A DNA stretch of 64,000 nt. Origin: Rhodospirillales bacterium URHD0017. GTDB taxonomy: Bacteria > Pseudomonadota > Alphaproteobacteria > Reyranellales > Reyranellaceae. Each line of letters starts with the position of its first letter. Position 1 is the stretch's first letter. Under the pieces are notes generated by a model. It was given only the letters and a program-made list of their open reading frames with translations. It was not told where the DNA came from and ran no database searches. The position numbers were made by a program, and so were the translations under genes. Shown here one piece after another: positions 46,703 through 55,056 of the stretch. The stretch spans positions 430,705 to 494,704 of the forward strand of contig FODP01000005.1 of assembly GCA_900110395.1 (NCBI GenBank), read 5' to 3'.

Positions 46703-47203
46703 TCAGGGCTTCACGGGCCGGAAGTCCTGATCGGGGAAGGGCGAGGTCTGAGGCACCTGTATGACGACAAACGCGCGTTCGGTGCTCTGGTGACAGGCGT
46801 TGCAGGTCGCGGTAAGCCGGGCATAGGCCTCGTCGAACCTGGCGGCATCGGCGCTTTTGATGGCCTGCGACACGGCTTCCATCGGTTCCTTGGTGGTCGC
46901 CACCATCAACTCGGCGATGTTCGTTTTCCTATACATCGGCCAAACACGGACGATTCTTTCGAACGATTCCTCGAGCTCGTGTAACTCGTACGCGGCAAAG
47001 CTCCAGTTCTTCTCACGTCCCGCCAGTCCGAGTTTTATGTGGCGCGGTTGCACGGTCATGGTCATCAGGTCGCCCAGGCCGGGCCGGTAGGCCTGCGGCG
47101 CAGGTCCTTGCGGTGTCGCCGGCGTCTGTGCGTATGCCAGCGCGAGAAACGACAAGGTCAGGACGCTTGTCAGCAGAGCGAAGGATGTGGCCTTGAGCGA
47201 CAT
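46703..47203 (-). CDS. Periplasmic c-type cytochrome with C-terminal haem site
   Basis: A 166-residue protein with a signal peptide (cleavage near residue 26 after AYAQ). A single CNACH motif at about residue 134 lies close to the C-terminus, as in cytochrome c' and related four-helix cytochromes. A conserved-looking RHIKLGLAGREKNWSFAAYE precedes. AAAGGAGG lies five bases before the ATG at 47203. It follows chrA by 32 bases. Electron-transfer role only; partner not known. Confidence 0.82.
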   Translation of the reverse strand: MSLKATSFALLTSVLTLSFLALAYAQTPATPQGPAPQAYRPGLGDLMTMTVQPRHIKLGLAGREKNWSFAAYELHELEESFERIVRVWPMYRKTNIAELMVATTKEPMEAVSQAIKSADAARFDEAYARLTATCNACHQSTERAFVVIQVPQTSPFPDQDFRPVKP

Positions 47204-47235
47204 GCGGACCTCCTTTGGGCGAGCTGCAACGTTGC

Positions 47236-48456
47236 TTACAGGGCGGCGATGACGGCGCCGCCGATGGCGCAAAGAACGACGACCAGCCATGGCGACATCT
47301 TCCACATGAAGAGCAGCAGGAACGCCCCGACGGCGAGGGCGAAGTCGCCCGGGCTGGTGATACCCGACGTCCACACGGGATCGTACAGGGCCGCCAGCAG
47401 CAAGCCGACGACCGCGGCATTGACCCCGGCCAGCCCCGCCTGGGCGGCGCTCCGCCGGCGAAGGCTCTCCCAGAACGGCAGTGCGCCCACGACCAGCAGG
47501 AAGGATGGAACGAAGATGGCGGCGAGGCAGAGTGCCGCTCCCGCCACGCCGTTCGGTTCCGGCTTCATCACGGCGCCGAGATAGGCGGCGAAGGTGAACA
47601 GCGGCCCCGGCACGGCCTGGACCGCACCGTAGCCGGCAAGGAAGGCCTCCTTGCCGACCCAGCCAGGCGGCACGACGGCTTCCTGCAACAGCGGCATCAC
47701 GACATGGCCGCCGCCGAACACCAACGAGCCGGCGCGATAGAACGCGTCGATCAGCTTGACGCTCTGAACCGACGTCCCGGCCGCGATTAGCGGCAGGCCT
47801 GTCAGCAGCACGAAGAAGATCACCAGCATGACGACGCCCGTGCGCCGGCTGACGTTCAGGGGCAGGGAGACGTGATCGGTCGGCGGCGGAGGATGCAGAA
47901 AGAAGATGCCGGCAATCCCGCCAAGCACGATCACCGCGACCTGAGCCCATGCCGACGGCAAGGCGAGAACCAAGGCGGCCGCTGCCGCCGCGACCGTCGC
48001 CCGCTCGCGATCCGGCGCCAGGCTGCGCATCATGCCCAGCAGCGCCTGGGCAACGACGGCCACGGCAGCGACCTTCAATCCATGCAGCCAGCCGCTGCCG
48101 CCGGCGCCGCCCAAGGCGTCGAGCCCATAGGCGAAAATGACCAGCGCGATCGCGGACGGCAGTGTGAACCCTGTCCAGGCCGCCAGCGCCCCGGCATAGC
48201 CAGCGCGGGACAGACCGATGGCGATGCCGACCTGGCTCGAGGCGGGACCAGGAAGGAATTGGCAGAGGGCCACGAGATCGGCGTAGGCCCGATCGTCGAG
48301 CCAGCGCCGTTTGCCGACAAATTCCTCGCGGAAGTATCCGAGATGGGCGACCGGGCCGCCGAACGAGGTCAGGCCGAGCCGCAGGAAGACCGACAGAACT
48401 TCCGTCCACGATCCGGGCGCGACGCTCGCCGCCGGTCCTTTCGTTGTCTCCGTCAT
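47236..48456 (-). CDS. chrA: Chromate transporter ChrA
   Basis: A 406-residue two-domain CHR protein. The first domain has LTSFGGPVAHLGYFREEFV and FLPGPASSQVGIAIG; the second repeats the pattern as VFGGGHVVMPLLQEAVVPP and VPGPLFTFAAYLG. ChrA pumps chromate out with the membrane potential. It starts within the stop of an upstream PadR-type regulator, so chromate efflux here is likely under PadR control rather than the more usual ChrB. Confidence 0.92.
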   Translation of the reverse strand: MTETTKGPAASVAPGSWTEVLSVFLRLGLTSFGGPVAHLGYFREEFVGKRRWLDDRAYADLVALCQFLPGPASSQVGIAIGLSRAGYAGALAAWTGFTLPSAIALVIFAYGLDALGGAGGSGWLHGLKVAAVAVVAQALLGMMRSLAPDRERATVAAAAAALVLALPSAWAQVAVIVLGGIAGIFFLHPPPPTDHVSLPLNVSRRTGVVMLVIFFVLLTGLPLIAAGTSVQSVKLIDAFYRAGSLVFGGGHVVMPLLQEAVVPPGWVGKEAFLAGYGAVQAVPGPLFTFAAYLGAVMKPEPNGVAGAALCLAAIFVPSFLLVVGALPFWESLRRRSAAQAGLAGVNAAVVGLLLAALYDPVWTSGITSPGDFALAVGAFLLLFMWKMSPWLVVVLCAIGGAVIAAL

Positions 48457-48767
48457 CGTCCCTTGACCAGTTCGTTGAAGAGTTCGCGCACTTTGCCCGT
48501 CGCCACCGCGAGGGCCGCTCGTCCCTGACGCGTCGCCCGATAATGCCGGCGCGCTCTGCGCCCCGCTCCCTCGGTCCTAGACTTCAGATATCCCTTGCGC
48601 TCGAGGGCATGCAGCATCGGATAGAGCGTTCCCGGACCGATCCGGTAGCCATGCTCGCGCAACTCCTCGATCATCCAGTTGCCGAAGAACTCGCCCTCGA
48701 CAGCATGATGCAGGATGTGCAGCCGGATGAGACCGGTCAGGAACTCCTGGTGCTTCGACGTCTTCAT
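48453..48767 (-). CDS. PadR family regulator
   Basis: A 104-residue winged-helix protein: EFLTGLIRLHILHHAVEG, then GPGTLYPMLHALERKGYLKS, the PadR signature. The C-terminal helix for dimerisation is short. It overlaps chrA by four bases and diverges from an MFS gene, with a perfect palindrome in between. Confidence 0.88.
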   Translation of the reverse strand: MKTSKHQEFLTGLIRLHILHHAVEGEFFGNWMIEELREHGYRIGPGTLYPMLHALERKGYLKSRTEGAGRRARRHYRATRQGRAALAVATGKVRELFNELVKGR

Positions 48768-48785
48768 CGGTGAATCGGACAGTTC

Positions 48786-48802
48786 TTATCGAAATTCGAT
48801 AA
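48786..48802. promoter_or_regulatory. Perfect 17-bp palindrome, probable PadR operator
   Basis: TTATCGAA and TTCGATAA are perfect inverted arms around one central A, 19 bases from the padR start in the 149-base spacer to the divergent MFS gene. Symmetry and place fit a dimeric regulator acting on padR-chrA and possibly on the MFS gene. Confidence 0.6.
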
Positions 48803-48916
48803 TAGACAGGAATATCGCCAGAGCAACACCGGACACTGCTTCCGCGAGAGGGAGATGGCCGGCGGCAACCGGTCTAGGCGGGCAAACGTTGGTTCCCGAA
48901 CCACGGCGGCGCCACC

Positions 48917-50098
48917 GTGAAAAAAACGACCTTCGCCTTCTTCGATTCGCTCGCGTCACGCTTCGTCTTGACGATGGGCGTCGTCAATCTGTTTGCCGAC
49001 ATGACCTATGAGGGCGGCGCCAGCATCAACGGCCAGTTCCTCGGCATGTTTGGAGCCGGGGCGGCGGCGATCAGCATCATCGCGGGCCTTGGCGAGTTCC
49101 TGGGGTACGCCCTGCGCCCAGTTGCCGGTTACGTCGCCGACAAGTCCGGCCGGTACTGGACGGTCACATTCATCGGCTATGCGATCAATTTGCTGGCAGT
49201 TCCGGCCATGGCGCTGGCCGGCGACTGGCGAGTCGCGGCGGCCTTCATTCTTCTCGAACGCATCGGGCGGGCGATCCGCAAACCCACGGTCGAGGCCATG
49301 CTTTCCTACACGACGGCCGAACTGGGCAAAGGACGAGCCTACTCGATCAATACCGCCATGGATGAGGTCGGCGCGACAGTCGGACCGTTGGTGGTGGCGG
49401 CCATCCTGTTTCTCGGCGGCAGCTACCGGACCTGCTTTGCGCTGCTACTGATATCGTCGGTGCTGGCCCTCGCCTCGCTGACTGTCGCCCGGGTGAACTT
49501 CCCGCTTCCGTCGAAGCTGGAGGAAGGATCGACGGCGCGAGCCGAGCGTTTCACGCGATCCTACTGGCTCTATATGATGGCGGGCGCGTGCTTTGCCGCC
49601 GGACTGCTGAGCTACGAGCTCATCGCCTATCATCTCGCCGCCACGGGACTGGTCGACGGAGGCTGGATACCGATCCTCTTGGCTTTCGCCACCGGCTGCG
49701 GCGTGATCGCCAGTCTCGTCCTGGGTCGGCTGTACGACCGGATGGGCCTGCCGGTGGTGCTCGCAGCCGTCGTGCTGTCCGCGGCCTTCACGCCGCTGGT
49801 CTTCCAGGGAAGCCTAATCGCCGCGCTCGCCGCCATGCCCCTCTGGGGCATCGGCTACGCAATCCAGGACACCTTGCTCAAGGCGATCGTTGCCGGCGTC
49901 CTGCCCAAGGGCAAACGCAGCCTCGCTTTCGGGGTGTTCTATGCGGGGTATGGTGTCGGATGGCTGGTCGGCAGCGTCGCCACGGGGTTGCTCTATGAAC
50001 ACGCGCAGATCGGCCTGATCGCCTTCGCCATCGCAGCCCAACTTGCGTCTCTGCCCATCTTCATCCTGGCCCACCGGCAAGACGGAGACCGGCGGTAG
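48917..50098 (+). CDS. MFS transporter divergent from padR-chrA
   Basis: A 393-residue MFS protein with about eleven to twelve helices. It opens FFDSLASRFVLTMGVVNLFA and has GYVADKSGRYWTVTFIGY in the first cytoplasmic loop. The GTG start at 48917 lies close to helix 1. It shares the spacer with padR and its palindrome, so joint regulation with chrA is plausible. Substrate unknown. Confidence 0.83.
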   Translation: MKKTTFAFFDSLASRFVLTMGVVNLFADMTYEGGASINGQFLGMFGAGAAAISIIAGLGEFLGYALRPVAGYVADKSGRYWTVTFIGYAINLLAVPAMALAGDWRVAAAFILLERIGRAIRKPTVEAMLSYTTAELGKGRAYSINTAMDEVGATVGPLVVAAILFLGGSYRTCFALLLISSVLALASLTVARVNFPLPSKLEEGSTARAERFTRSYWLYMMAGACFAAGLLSYELIAYHLAATGLVDGGWIPILLAFATGCGVIASLVLGRLYDRMGLPVVLAAVVLSAAFTPLVFQGSLIAALAAMPLWGIGYAIQDTLLKAIVAGVLPKGKRSLAFGVFYAGYGVGWLVGSVATGLLYEHAQIGLIAFAIAAQLASLPIFILAHRQDGDRR

Positions 50099-50140
50099 GC
50101 CTCGGCCATAGCGAAGCGGCAGGCGCCGCCGACACGGCGC

Positions 50141-50230
50141 TCAGCGCTTGGCAACTTCGCGGGCCACTAGAACCACGATCACGCCCAGACTGACAGACAT
50201 GACGACGATGAGGGCGGCAGGCAGGAACAT
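50141..50230 (-). CDS. Possible 29-residue single-helix membrane peptide
   Basis: A short frame reading MFLPAALIVVMSVSLGVIVV followed by VLVAREVAKR. It is one clean hydrophobic helix with a basic end, the form of small accessory membrane peptides. No ribosome site is evident upstream, and it lies after the MFS gene in the opposite direction. Listed because the composition is striking; expression unproven. Confidence 0.3.
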   Translation of the reverse strand: MFLPAALIVVMSVSLGVIVVLVAREVAKR

Positions 50231-50308
50231 GGCGTCGATATAGCGACGCTATGTTTTGTTTTGATGTCGTGTCTGGAAGGGTTCGTGTCGTCTGTGTCGC
50301 GGCCCATG

Positions 50309-50456
50309 TCCTCCCCCGTCTCACGGGGGAGGATACAGGAGGGGGCAGGCAACAGACTGGGATTGGCCCGTTTCAGATCGGAATGATCTCTTCCTTCGCC
50401 GGATCGACTCTGGGGCTTTCCCCCTCCTTTATCCTCCCCCGGATGACGGGGGAGGA
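50309..50456. repeat. Paired-palindrome intergenic element, copy B
   Basis: Hairpins at 50309-50333 (arms TCCTCCCCCGT/ACGGGGGAGGA) and 50432-50456 (TCCTCCCCCG/CGGGGGAGGA). The 37-base blocks 50309-50345 and 50420-50456 are also inverted repeats of each other with a few mismatches, around a 74-base centre. Same architecture as 19843-19933. It fills most of the 373-base gap from the MFS gene to the end of the TRAP operon; besides the small peptide frame nothing else is seen there. Confidence 0.8.
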
Positions 50457-50471
50457 GTTATGAGCGTCGCG

Positions 50472-51497
50472 TCAGTTCGTCGCCTTCTTCGCCAGCGACA
50501 GCACCAGCTCGAGCGCTTCCTTGCCGGGCAGGCCCTTCTTCTCGGTCTCGGCCACCCACTGGTCCCACACCGGCTTGCCGGCAGTGGCGATCAGCTTGTC
50601 GCGCATCTCGGGCGAGACCTTGATGACCTCGAGCTTGCGCTTCTCGAACAGCGGGAAGGACTTCTTGTCGGCTTCCTCGTAGGCGATCCGCTGCAGGCGG
50701 TAGGCCTCGGGCCTCGCTTCCTCCAGGATCTTCTTGTATTCGTCGGGCAGCGCCTTCCACGCGGTCTGGCTCAGCACCACCGAATTGTGCACGATGCCGA
50801 GCTGCATGCCCAAAGTGTACCACTTCGACACTTCGTGCAGCTTGTAGGCCGTGAAGCTGTAGGTGAAGGGGAACGATGCCGCCTGGAAGGTGCCGCGCTC
50901 GAGCGCGGTATAGACTTCCGGCGCCGACACCGAGGTCGGCACGGCGCCCAGAAGCTTCATGGCGTCGCCCAAGCCGCCCAGCGCGCGCACCCGCATGCCC
51001 TTCCAGTCCTCGAGGTTGCGCGGCGGCTTGCCCGATCCCATGAACTCGTACTGCGGCAGCAGCAGGGTCATGAAATGCATGCCGTTCCACTTCGCGAGCT
51101 CATCGGCCACCGGCTTCCAGGCCTGGTAGGCGTCCTGCACCTTCCCCGATGCCACCAGGTCGTCGATCGGCAGGAACGGCATGTCGAGCACGCCCTGCAG
51201 CGGCGTCTTCGCCGGCGCGTACGAATAGGCGACGAAGGCACCCTGGAAGGAATCGACCTTGATGCCGTCGAGGAAGTCCTTCGCCTCGCCGAGCTGCTCG
51301 TTGTACTTGAGGTTGATGACAAAATTGCCGCCGCTCTTCTCCTTGGCGACCTTCGCCAGGTGCTCGAAGGTGACGGTCGCGGCCCTGGGCGGCCCGTAGA
51401 GCGCGAAGTTCCAGATGACCTTGTCGGCGGCATCGGCCGGCAGCGCGGCCAGCAGGCCGAAGCCCAGGCCGGCCGACAGCAGCAACGCTTTTTTCAT
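50472..51497 (-). CDS. dctP: TRAP transporter substrate-binding protein (DctP family)
   Basis: A 341-residue periplasmic protein with a signal peptide (cleavage after ADA, near residue 23). Typical DctP features are FEHLAKVAKEKSGGNF near the start, DWKGMRVRALGG with the carboxylate-binding Arg, and ALERGTFQAASFPF. Last gene of the unit, 17 bases after the large permease gene. Substrate is probably an organic acid, not identifiable here. Confidence 0.9.
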   Translation of the reverse strand: MKKALLLSAGLGFGLLAALPADAADKVIWNFALYGPPRAATVTFEHLAKVAKEKSGGNFVINLKYNEQLGEAKDFLDGIKVDSFQGAFVAYSYAPAKTPLQGVLDMPFLPIDDLVASGKVQDAYQAWKPVADELAKWNGMHFMTLLLPQYEFMGSGKPPRNLEDWKGMRVRALGGLGDAMKLLGAVPTSVSAPEVYTALERGTFQAASFPFTYSFTAYKLHEVSKWYTLGMQLGIVHNSVVLSQTAWKALPDEYKKILEEARPEAYRLQRIAYEEADKKSFPLFEKRKLEVIKVSPEMRDKLIATAGKPVWDQWVAETEKKGLPGKEALELVLSLAKKATN

Positions 51498-51514
51498 GAC
51501 GACTTCCTCCCTGA

Positions 51515-52819
51515 TCAGTCTGTGCTTTCGACGATGAAGGTCACGATCTCGGGGAACGCGGTCAGCACCCCGAGCGTGATGATGTCGGCGAAGATGAACG
51601 GCCAGACGCCCTTGAAGATGTCGCGCACGGAAATGTCGGGCCGCACCCCGTTCACGACGAATACCACCAGCCCGACCGGCGGCGACAGCGAGGCGATGCC
51701 CGAGAGCTTGACCAGCACGATGCCGAACCAGATCGGGTCGTAGCCCAGCGACGAGATCACGGGGAACACCACGGGCAGGGTCAGCAGGAACATGCCGATA
51801 CCCTCGAGCACCGTGCCCAGCACGAAGTACAGCAGGTAGATCGCAAGCAGGATCGCCAGCGGCGGCATGTTGAGGTCGGTCACCCAGCGCGATACCTCCT
51901 CCGGCATGCCCGAGAAGCCGAGGAAGCGCACGAAGATCAGCACGCCCCAGATCACGGTGAAGATCATCACCGTGAGCCTGGCCGAATCGAGCAGGCACTG
52001 GCGCAGCTCGCCGCGCTTGATGCCGTTCTTGAGGGCAAAGCCGAACACCGCGAAGGCGCCGAGCGCGCCCGCCTCGGTGGGCGTCGCCCAGCCGAAATAC
52101 ATGCTGAGGAAGATGATCAGGATGACCAGGAAGATCGGCGTGGTGGCCGGCAGCGATTCGGCGCGCTGCAACCAGCTGTAGCCGGTGATGCGCGGGCCGA
52201 GCTCGGGATTGCGCCAGCAGCGATACGTGATGATCAGCGCATAGACGAACGCCGACACGATGCCGGGCACGAAGCCCGCCACCAGCAGCTTGCCGATCGA
52301 TTGCTCGGTGATGATGCCGTAGACGACCAGCAAGGTGCTGGGCGGGATCAGCGAATCGAGGGTGGCGCCGGCGGCGCAGACGCCCGCCGCCAGTCGCTTG
52401 TCGTACTTCGCCCGCAACATCTCGGGAATCGCCACCTTGGCAAAGACGGCGGCGGCCGCGCTGCTCGCGCCGGAGACCGCCGAAAAGCCCGCGACCGCGA
52501 ACACGGTGCCGGTGGCGAGCCCGCCGGGCAGCCAGCCGAACCATCGCCGAGCGGCTTCGAAGGCGCTCTGGGTGATGCCGGCGTAGTAGGCCAGGTAGCC
52601 GATCAGGATGAACATCGGCAGGACCGACAGCGTGTAGTTGGCGCCCGAGGTGTAGGGCGCGATGCCGGCGGTGCGGATGCCAGCGTCCCAACCGATCAGC
52701 CAGACGAGACCCGCCGTGCCGGTGATCGCCCCGGCGAAGGCGAAGCGCACGCCGGCAAAGCAGAGCGCCAGCAGGACGACCACGCCGATGCAGCCGATGG
52801 TGAGCGGGCCGAACTCCAT
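51515..52819 (-). CDS. dctM: TRAP transporter large permease (DctM family)
   Basis: A 434-residue protein with about twelve helices; family stretches include LPMFILIGYLAYYAGI, VCAAGATLDSLIPPSTLLVVYG and LSPPVGLVVFVVNG. The ATG at 52819 overlaps the dctQ stop by one base; a GTG one codon earlier is possible. It forms the Na+-coupled transport unit with DctQ. Confidence 0.93.
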   Translation of the reverse strand: MEFGPLTIGCIGVVVLLALCFAGVRFAFAGAITGTAGLVWLIGWDAGIRTAGIAPYTSGANYTLSVLPMFILIGYLAYYAGITQSAFEAARRWFGWLPGGLATGTVFAVAGFSAVSGASSAAAAVFAKVAIPEMLRAKYDKRLAAGVCAAGATLDSLIPPSTLLVVYGIITEQSIGKLLVAGFVPGIVSAFVYALIITYRCWRNPELGPRITGYSWLQRAESLPATTPIFLVILIIFLSMYFGWATPTEAGALGAFAVFGFALKNGIKRGELRQCLLDSARLTVMIFTVIWGVLIFVRFLGFSGMPEEVSRWVTDLNMPPLAILLAIYLLYFVLGTVLEGIGMFLLTLPVVFPVISSLGYDPIWFGIVLVKLSGIASLSPPVGLVVFVVNGVRPDISVRDIFKGVWPFIFADIITLGVLTAFPEIVTFIVESTD

Positions 52820-53436
52820 CACCGTTGCTCCTCCCGGCCGAGCGCCTCGGCGATCTCGTCCTTCACCTGGGTCTCGAGGGTTATCAGCTTGGGCACCGCG
52901 ATGGGCTCGGCGCCGGGGTCGGCGATCAGGCGCAGGTAGCCGCAGATCTGCAGCGACAGGCGCAGCCAGAGCACGCTCAGCGCCAGCGGCACCATCAGCT
53001 TGGCGGGCCAGGTCGGCAGCTTGATGTCCATCGTCGAATCGCCGATCGAGTAGGCCCGCAGGAAGTTGGTGAAGCTGGCGTAGATCAGCACGCTGATGAT
53101 GGCGAAGGTCATGAGGACGCCGAACAGCTCGATCTTCCAGCGGTTGGAGGGCCGCCAGTTCATCGTCAGGTCCATGCCGATGTGGCTGCCCAGCCGCTGG
53201 GCGTAGGCGATGCCGAGGAAGGCGAACAGCGAGGAGGCCTGCTCGATCCAGTCGATGTAGCCGTAGATCGCGAAGTCGAAGATGGTCCGGCCGACGATCT
53301 GCGCCACGCCGACGAACATCAGGAAGAAGATGGAGAGGGCGGCAATGATGTTGAGGCCGTCTTCGACGTGGCCGAGCAGCGCGTCGGCGCGGCGCAGCAG
53401 AAGCGGCGGCGATTGTGCGTGACCGTCGGCCGGCAT
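52819..53436 (-). CDS. dctQ: TRAP transporter small permease (DctQ family)
   Basis: A 205-residue protein with four helices: SIFFLMFVGVAQIVGRTIFD, then SSLFAFLGIAYAQRLGSHIG, the pattern of DctQ. The extra 35 C-terminal residues are charged. It is the first gene of the dctQ-dctM-dctP unit; its promoter should lie in the 167-base gap upstream (53437-53603), where I see no clear box. Confidence 0.88.
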   Translation of the reverse strand: MPADGHAQSPPLLLRRADALLGHVEDGLNIIAALSIFFLMFVGVAQIVGRTIFDFAIYGYIDWIEQASSLFAFLGIAYAQRLGSHIGMDLTMNWRPSNRWKIELFGVLMTFAIISVLIYASFTNFLRAYSIGDSTMDIKLPTWPAKLMVPLALSVLWLRLSLQICGYLRLIADPGAEPIAVPKLITLETQVKDEIAEALGREEQR

Positions 53437-53603
53437 TCAGCGCCAGCCGCGACCGACGCTGCTGGCGCGCGATCCCATCTTGGTCCCCTTCCCGGAGCGG
53501 CGTGGGATCTCTACTGGACCACCATCCTTACCCGCTGGCACGCACACGTTATGCTAGGCCGACGAGGGCGAGCAACCCTGTTCGCGTTCGCGGTGCGGCT
53601 ATG

Positions 53604-53987
53604 TCATTCGCGGCACGGCCAGTTGAAGCGCAGGATCGCCAGCACCATTCCCTTGAAGTCCTGGCGATCGGCTTCCGGGCGCATCGCTTCGACGTTCATG
53701 ACGATGGTCGAGATGATCTCCTGCCGCGACGTTCGCAACGGCACGCAGAACCGATAGTCCGGCTCCAGAACCTCGCCGATGTAAAGGAGCGCATCGACTG
53801 CGCCGGCGCACAGACCGGCCGCCTCCGAGCCTCCCGACTCGGGATGCTCGAGGAAGGCCCGGCAGCCCGGCAGCCACGCCGTGACCGTGGGATCCGGCTT
53901 GTCGAGCGCCTGGGCACGGCCCGCCGACGCCTGCATGACGAGCACTGCCGCGAGCGCGATGGTCGCGATGAGGTGCGGCCCTCTCAT
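53604..53987 (-). CDS. Rap1a/Tai-like small secreted protein
   Basis: A 127-residue exported protein with a signal peptide (cleavage after GRA, near residue 24). Four cysteines remain in the mature part: LPGCRAFL, LCAGAVDALLY, RFCVPL and NWPCRE. This pattern and the GxCxG-VD core match the Rap1a/Tai family, some of which are immunity proteins to T6SS amidases. No amidase effector lies nearby, so an immunity role is uncertain. It overlaps the TauE-like gene by four bases. Confidence 0.7.
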   Translation of the reverse strand: MRGPHLIATIALAAVLVMQASAGRAQALDKPDPTVTAWLPGCRAFLEHPESGGSEAAGLCAGAVDALLYIGEVLEPDYRFCVPLRTSRQEIISTIVMNVEAMRPEADRQDFKGMVLAILRFNWPCRE

Positions 53988-54718
53988 GCTACCAGCACCG
54001 CGCCGGAGGCGAACAGGAGCAGCGAGATCGCGCGGCGGAAACCGAGGTCGCTCACCTTGCCGAACATGAACAGTCCGAGGGTCGAGCCGGCGAACAGGGC
54101 CGGCAGCACGAACGGCAGGTGCGGCAGCACGGCAGCGGGCGCCGCCGGCACCTTCAGAAACAGAAAGACCAGCGCCAGGCTCTGCATGGCGGCGATGAAG
54201 GGCTGAACCACCGCACGTTGCGCCGTCTTGGGCATGGCATGCGCGTCGCACCAGATCGCCAGCACCGCGCCCGGCATCGCCGTCAGCCCGCCGACCAGGC
54301 CACCCGCGAAGCCGACGGCGGCATGGCCGACCGGCCGCGCCTTCATGGCCAGCAGGGCCGATTGCGGGCGCAGCACCGTCGAGGCGGCGTAGATCATCAG
54401 GAAGGCGCCGAAGAACTGGCGGAAGACATGAGGATCGATGCGATCGAACACCAGGATCGCAAGGATGACGCCGCCGATGCCGCCCGCGAGGTATGGCAGG
54501 CTGCCCTTGAGCGACAGCGCGGCCCGCAGCCGCACCAGCACGAAGGTCTGGATCAGCAGGCTGCAGACCATGAGCAACGGGATCGCCACACCCGGCGCCT
54601 GCACCTGCGGAAGGATGGCCCCTGCCACGGCGGAGAAGGCGAAGCCGGAGAATCCCTGGACGATGGCGCCGAGGAACACCGCCACCACGAGGATGGCCTC
54701 GAAAGCGTCGACTGACAT
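53984..54718 (-). CDS. TauE/SafE-type sulfite exporter family permease
   Basis: A 244-residue protein with seven to eight helices. The internally repeated family motifs GFSGFAFSAVAGAILP and GFAGGLVGGLTAMPGAVL are both present. Members export sulfite, sulfoacetate or other small organic anions. Coupled to the Rap1a-like gene. Substrate not known. Confidence 0.85.
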   Translation of the reverse strand: MSVDAFEAILVVAVFLGAIVQGFSGFAFSAVAGAILPQVQAPGVAIPLLMVCSLLIQTFVLVRLRAALSLKGSLPYLAGGIGGVILAILVFDRIDPHVFRQFFGAFLMIYAASTVLRPQSALLAMKARPVGHAAVGFAGGLVGGLTAMPGAVLAIWCDAHAMPKTAQRAVVQPFIAAMQSLALVFLFLKVPAAPAAVLPHLPFVLPALFAGSTLGLFMFGKVSDLGFRRAISLLLFASGAVLVA

Positions 54719-55056
54719 CGCTGACCCCCGCTAATCGCCAATGGTGTTGGCGCGCGGAAGAGACCACACGGAGGGCTGGCACGAATGTGTGAAAGCACAC
54801 GCTGCCCCGACATGGCCACGACAAATCCGGACAAACTGGCCGAACTATCGGCCAGGCTCTTCTGCTCTGGCGCGGCGGATATCGAACGGCACGGCCGGCG
54901 CGGTTGAGCCGCGCCCAAGGCCGGCCAGCTGATGTCGCACTCTCCCCCGGGACCATCAGCCAGGACGCCCAGCATCGCCCAACCGGCGTCGGGGAGGCCA
55001 CCGATGTGTGGCGACAAATTCGGCCAAAAAGACGGACTTTTCGGCCAGTCCAACCG
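54719..55056. other. Intergenic region with two hairpins
   Basis: No convincing gene in these 338 bases. One perfect seven-base hairpin lies at 54897-54915 (GGCGCGG/CCGCGCC, no T-run). A second at 55022-55046 (GGCCAAAAAG/CTTTTCGGCC, one mismatch) lies 11 bases after the GlxA-type stop and may end that transcript. The TauE-like gene's promoter should be near 54,730-54,800. Confidence 0.5.

Noticed and set aside
53604..53987. T6SS immunity gene with nearby effector
   Set aside because: No amidase, VgrG, PAAR or other T6SS gene is in the vicinity; family fold alone does not show immunity.
54741..54932. 63-codon plus-strand frame in the TauE-GlxA spacer
   Set aside because: No ribosome site, low-complexity end, and no recognisable fold.
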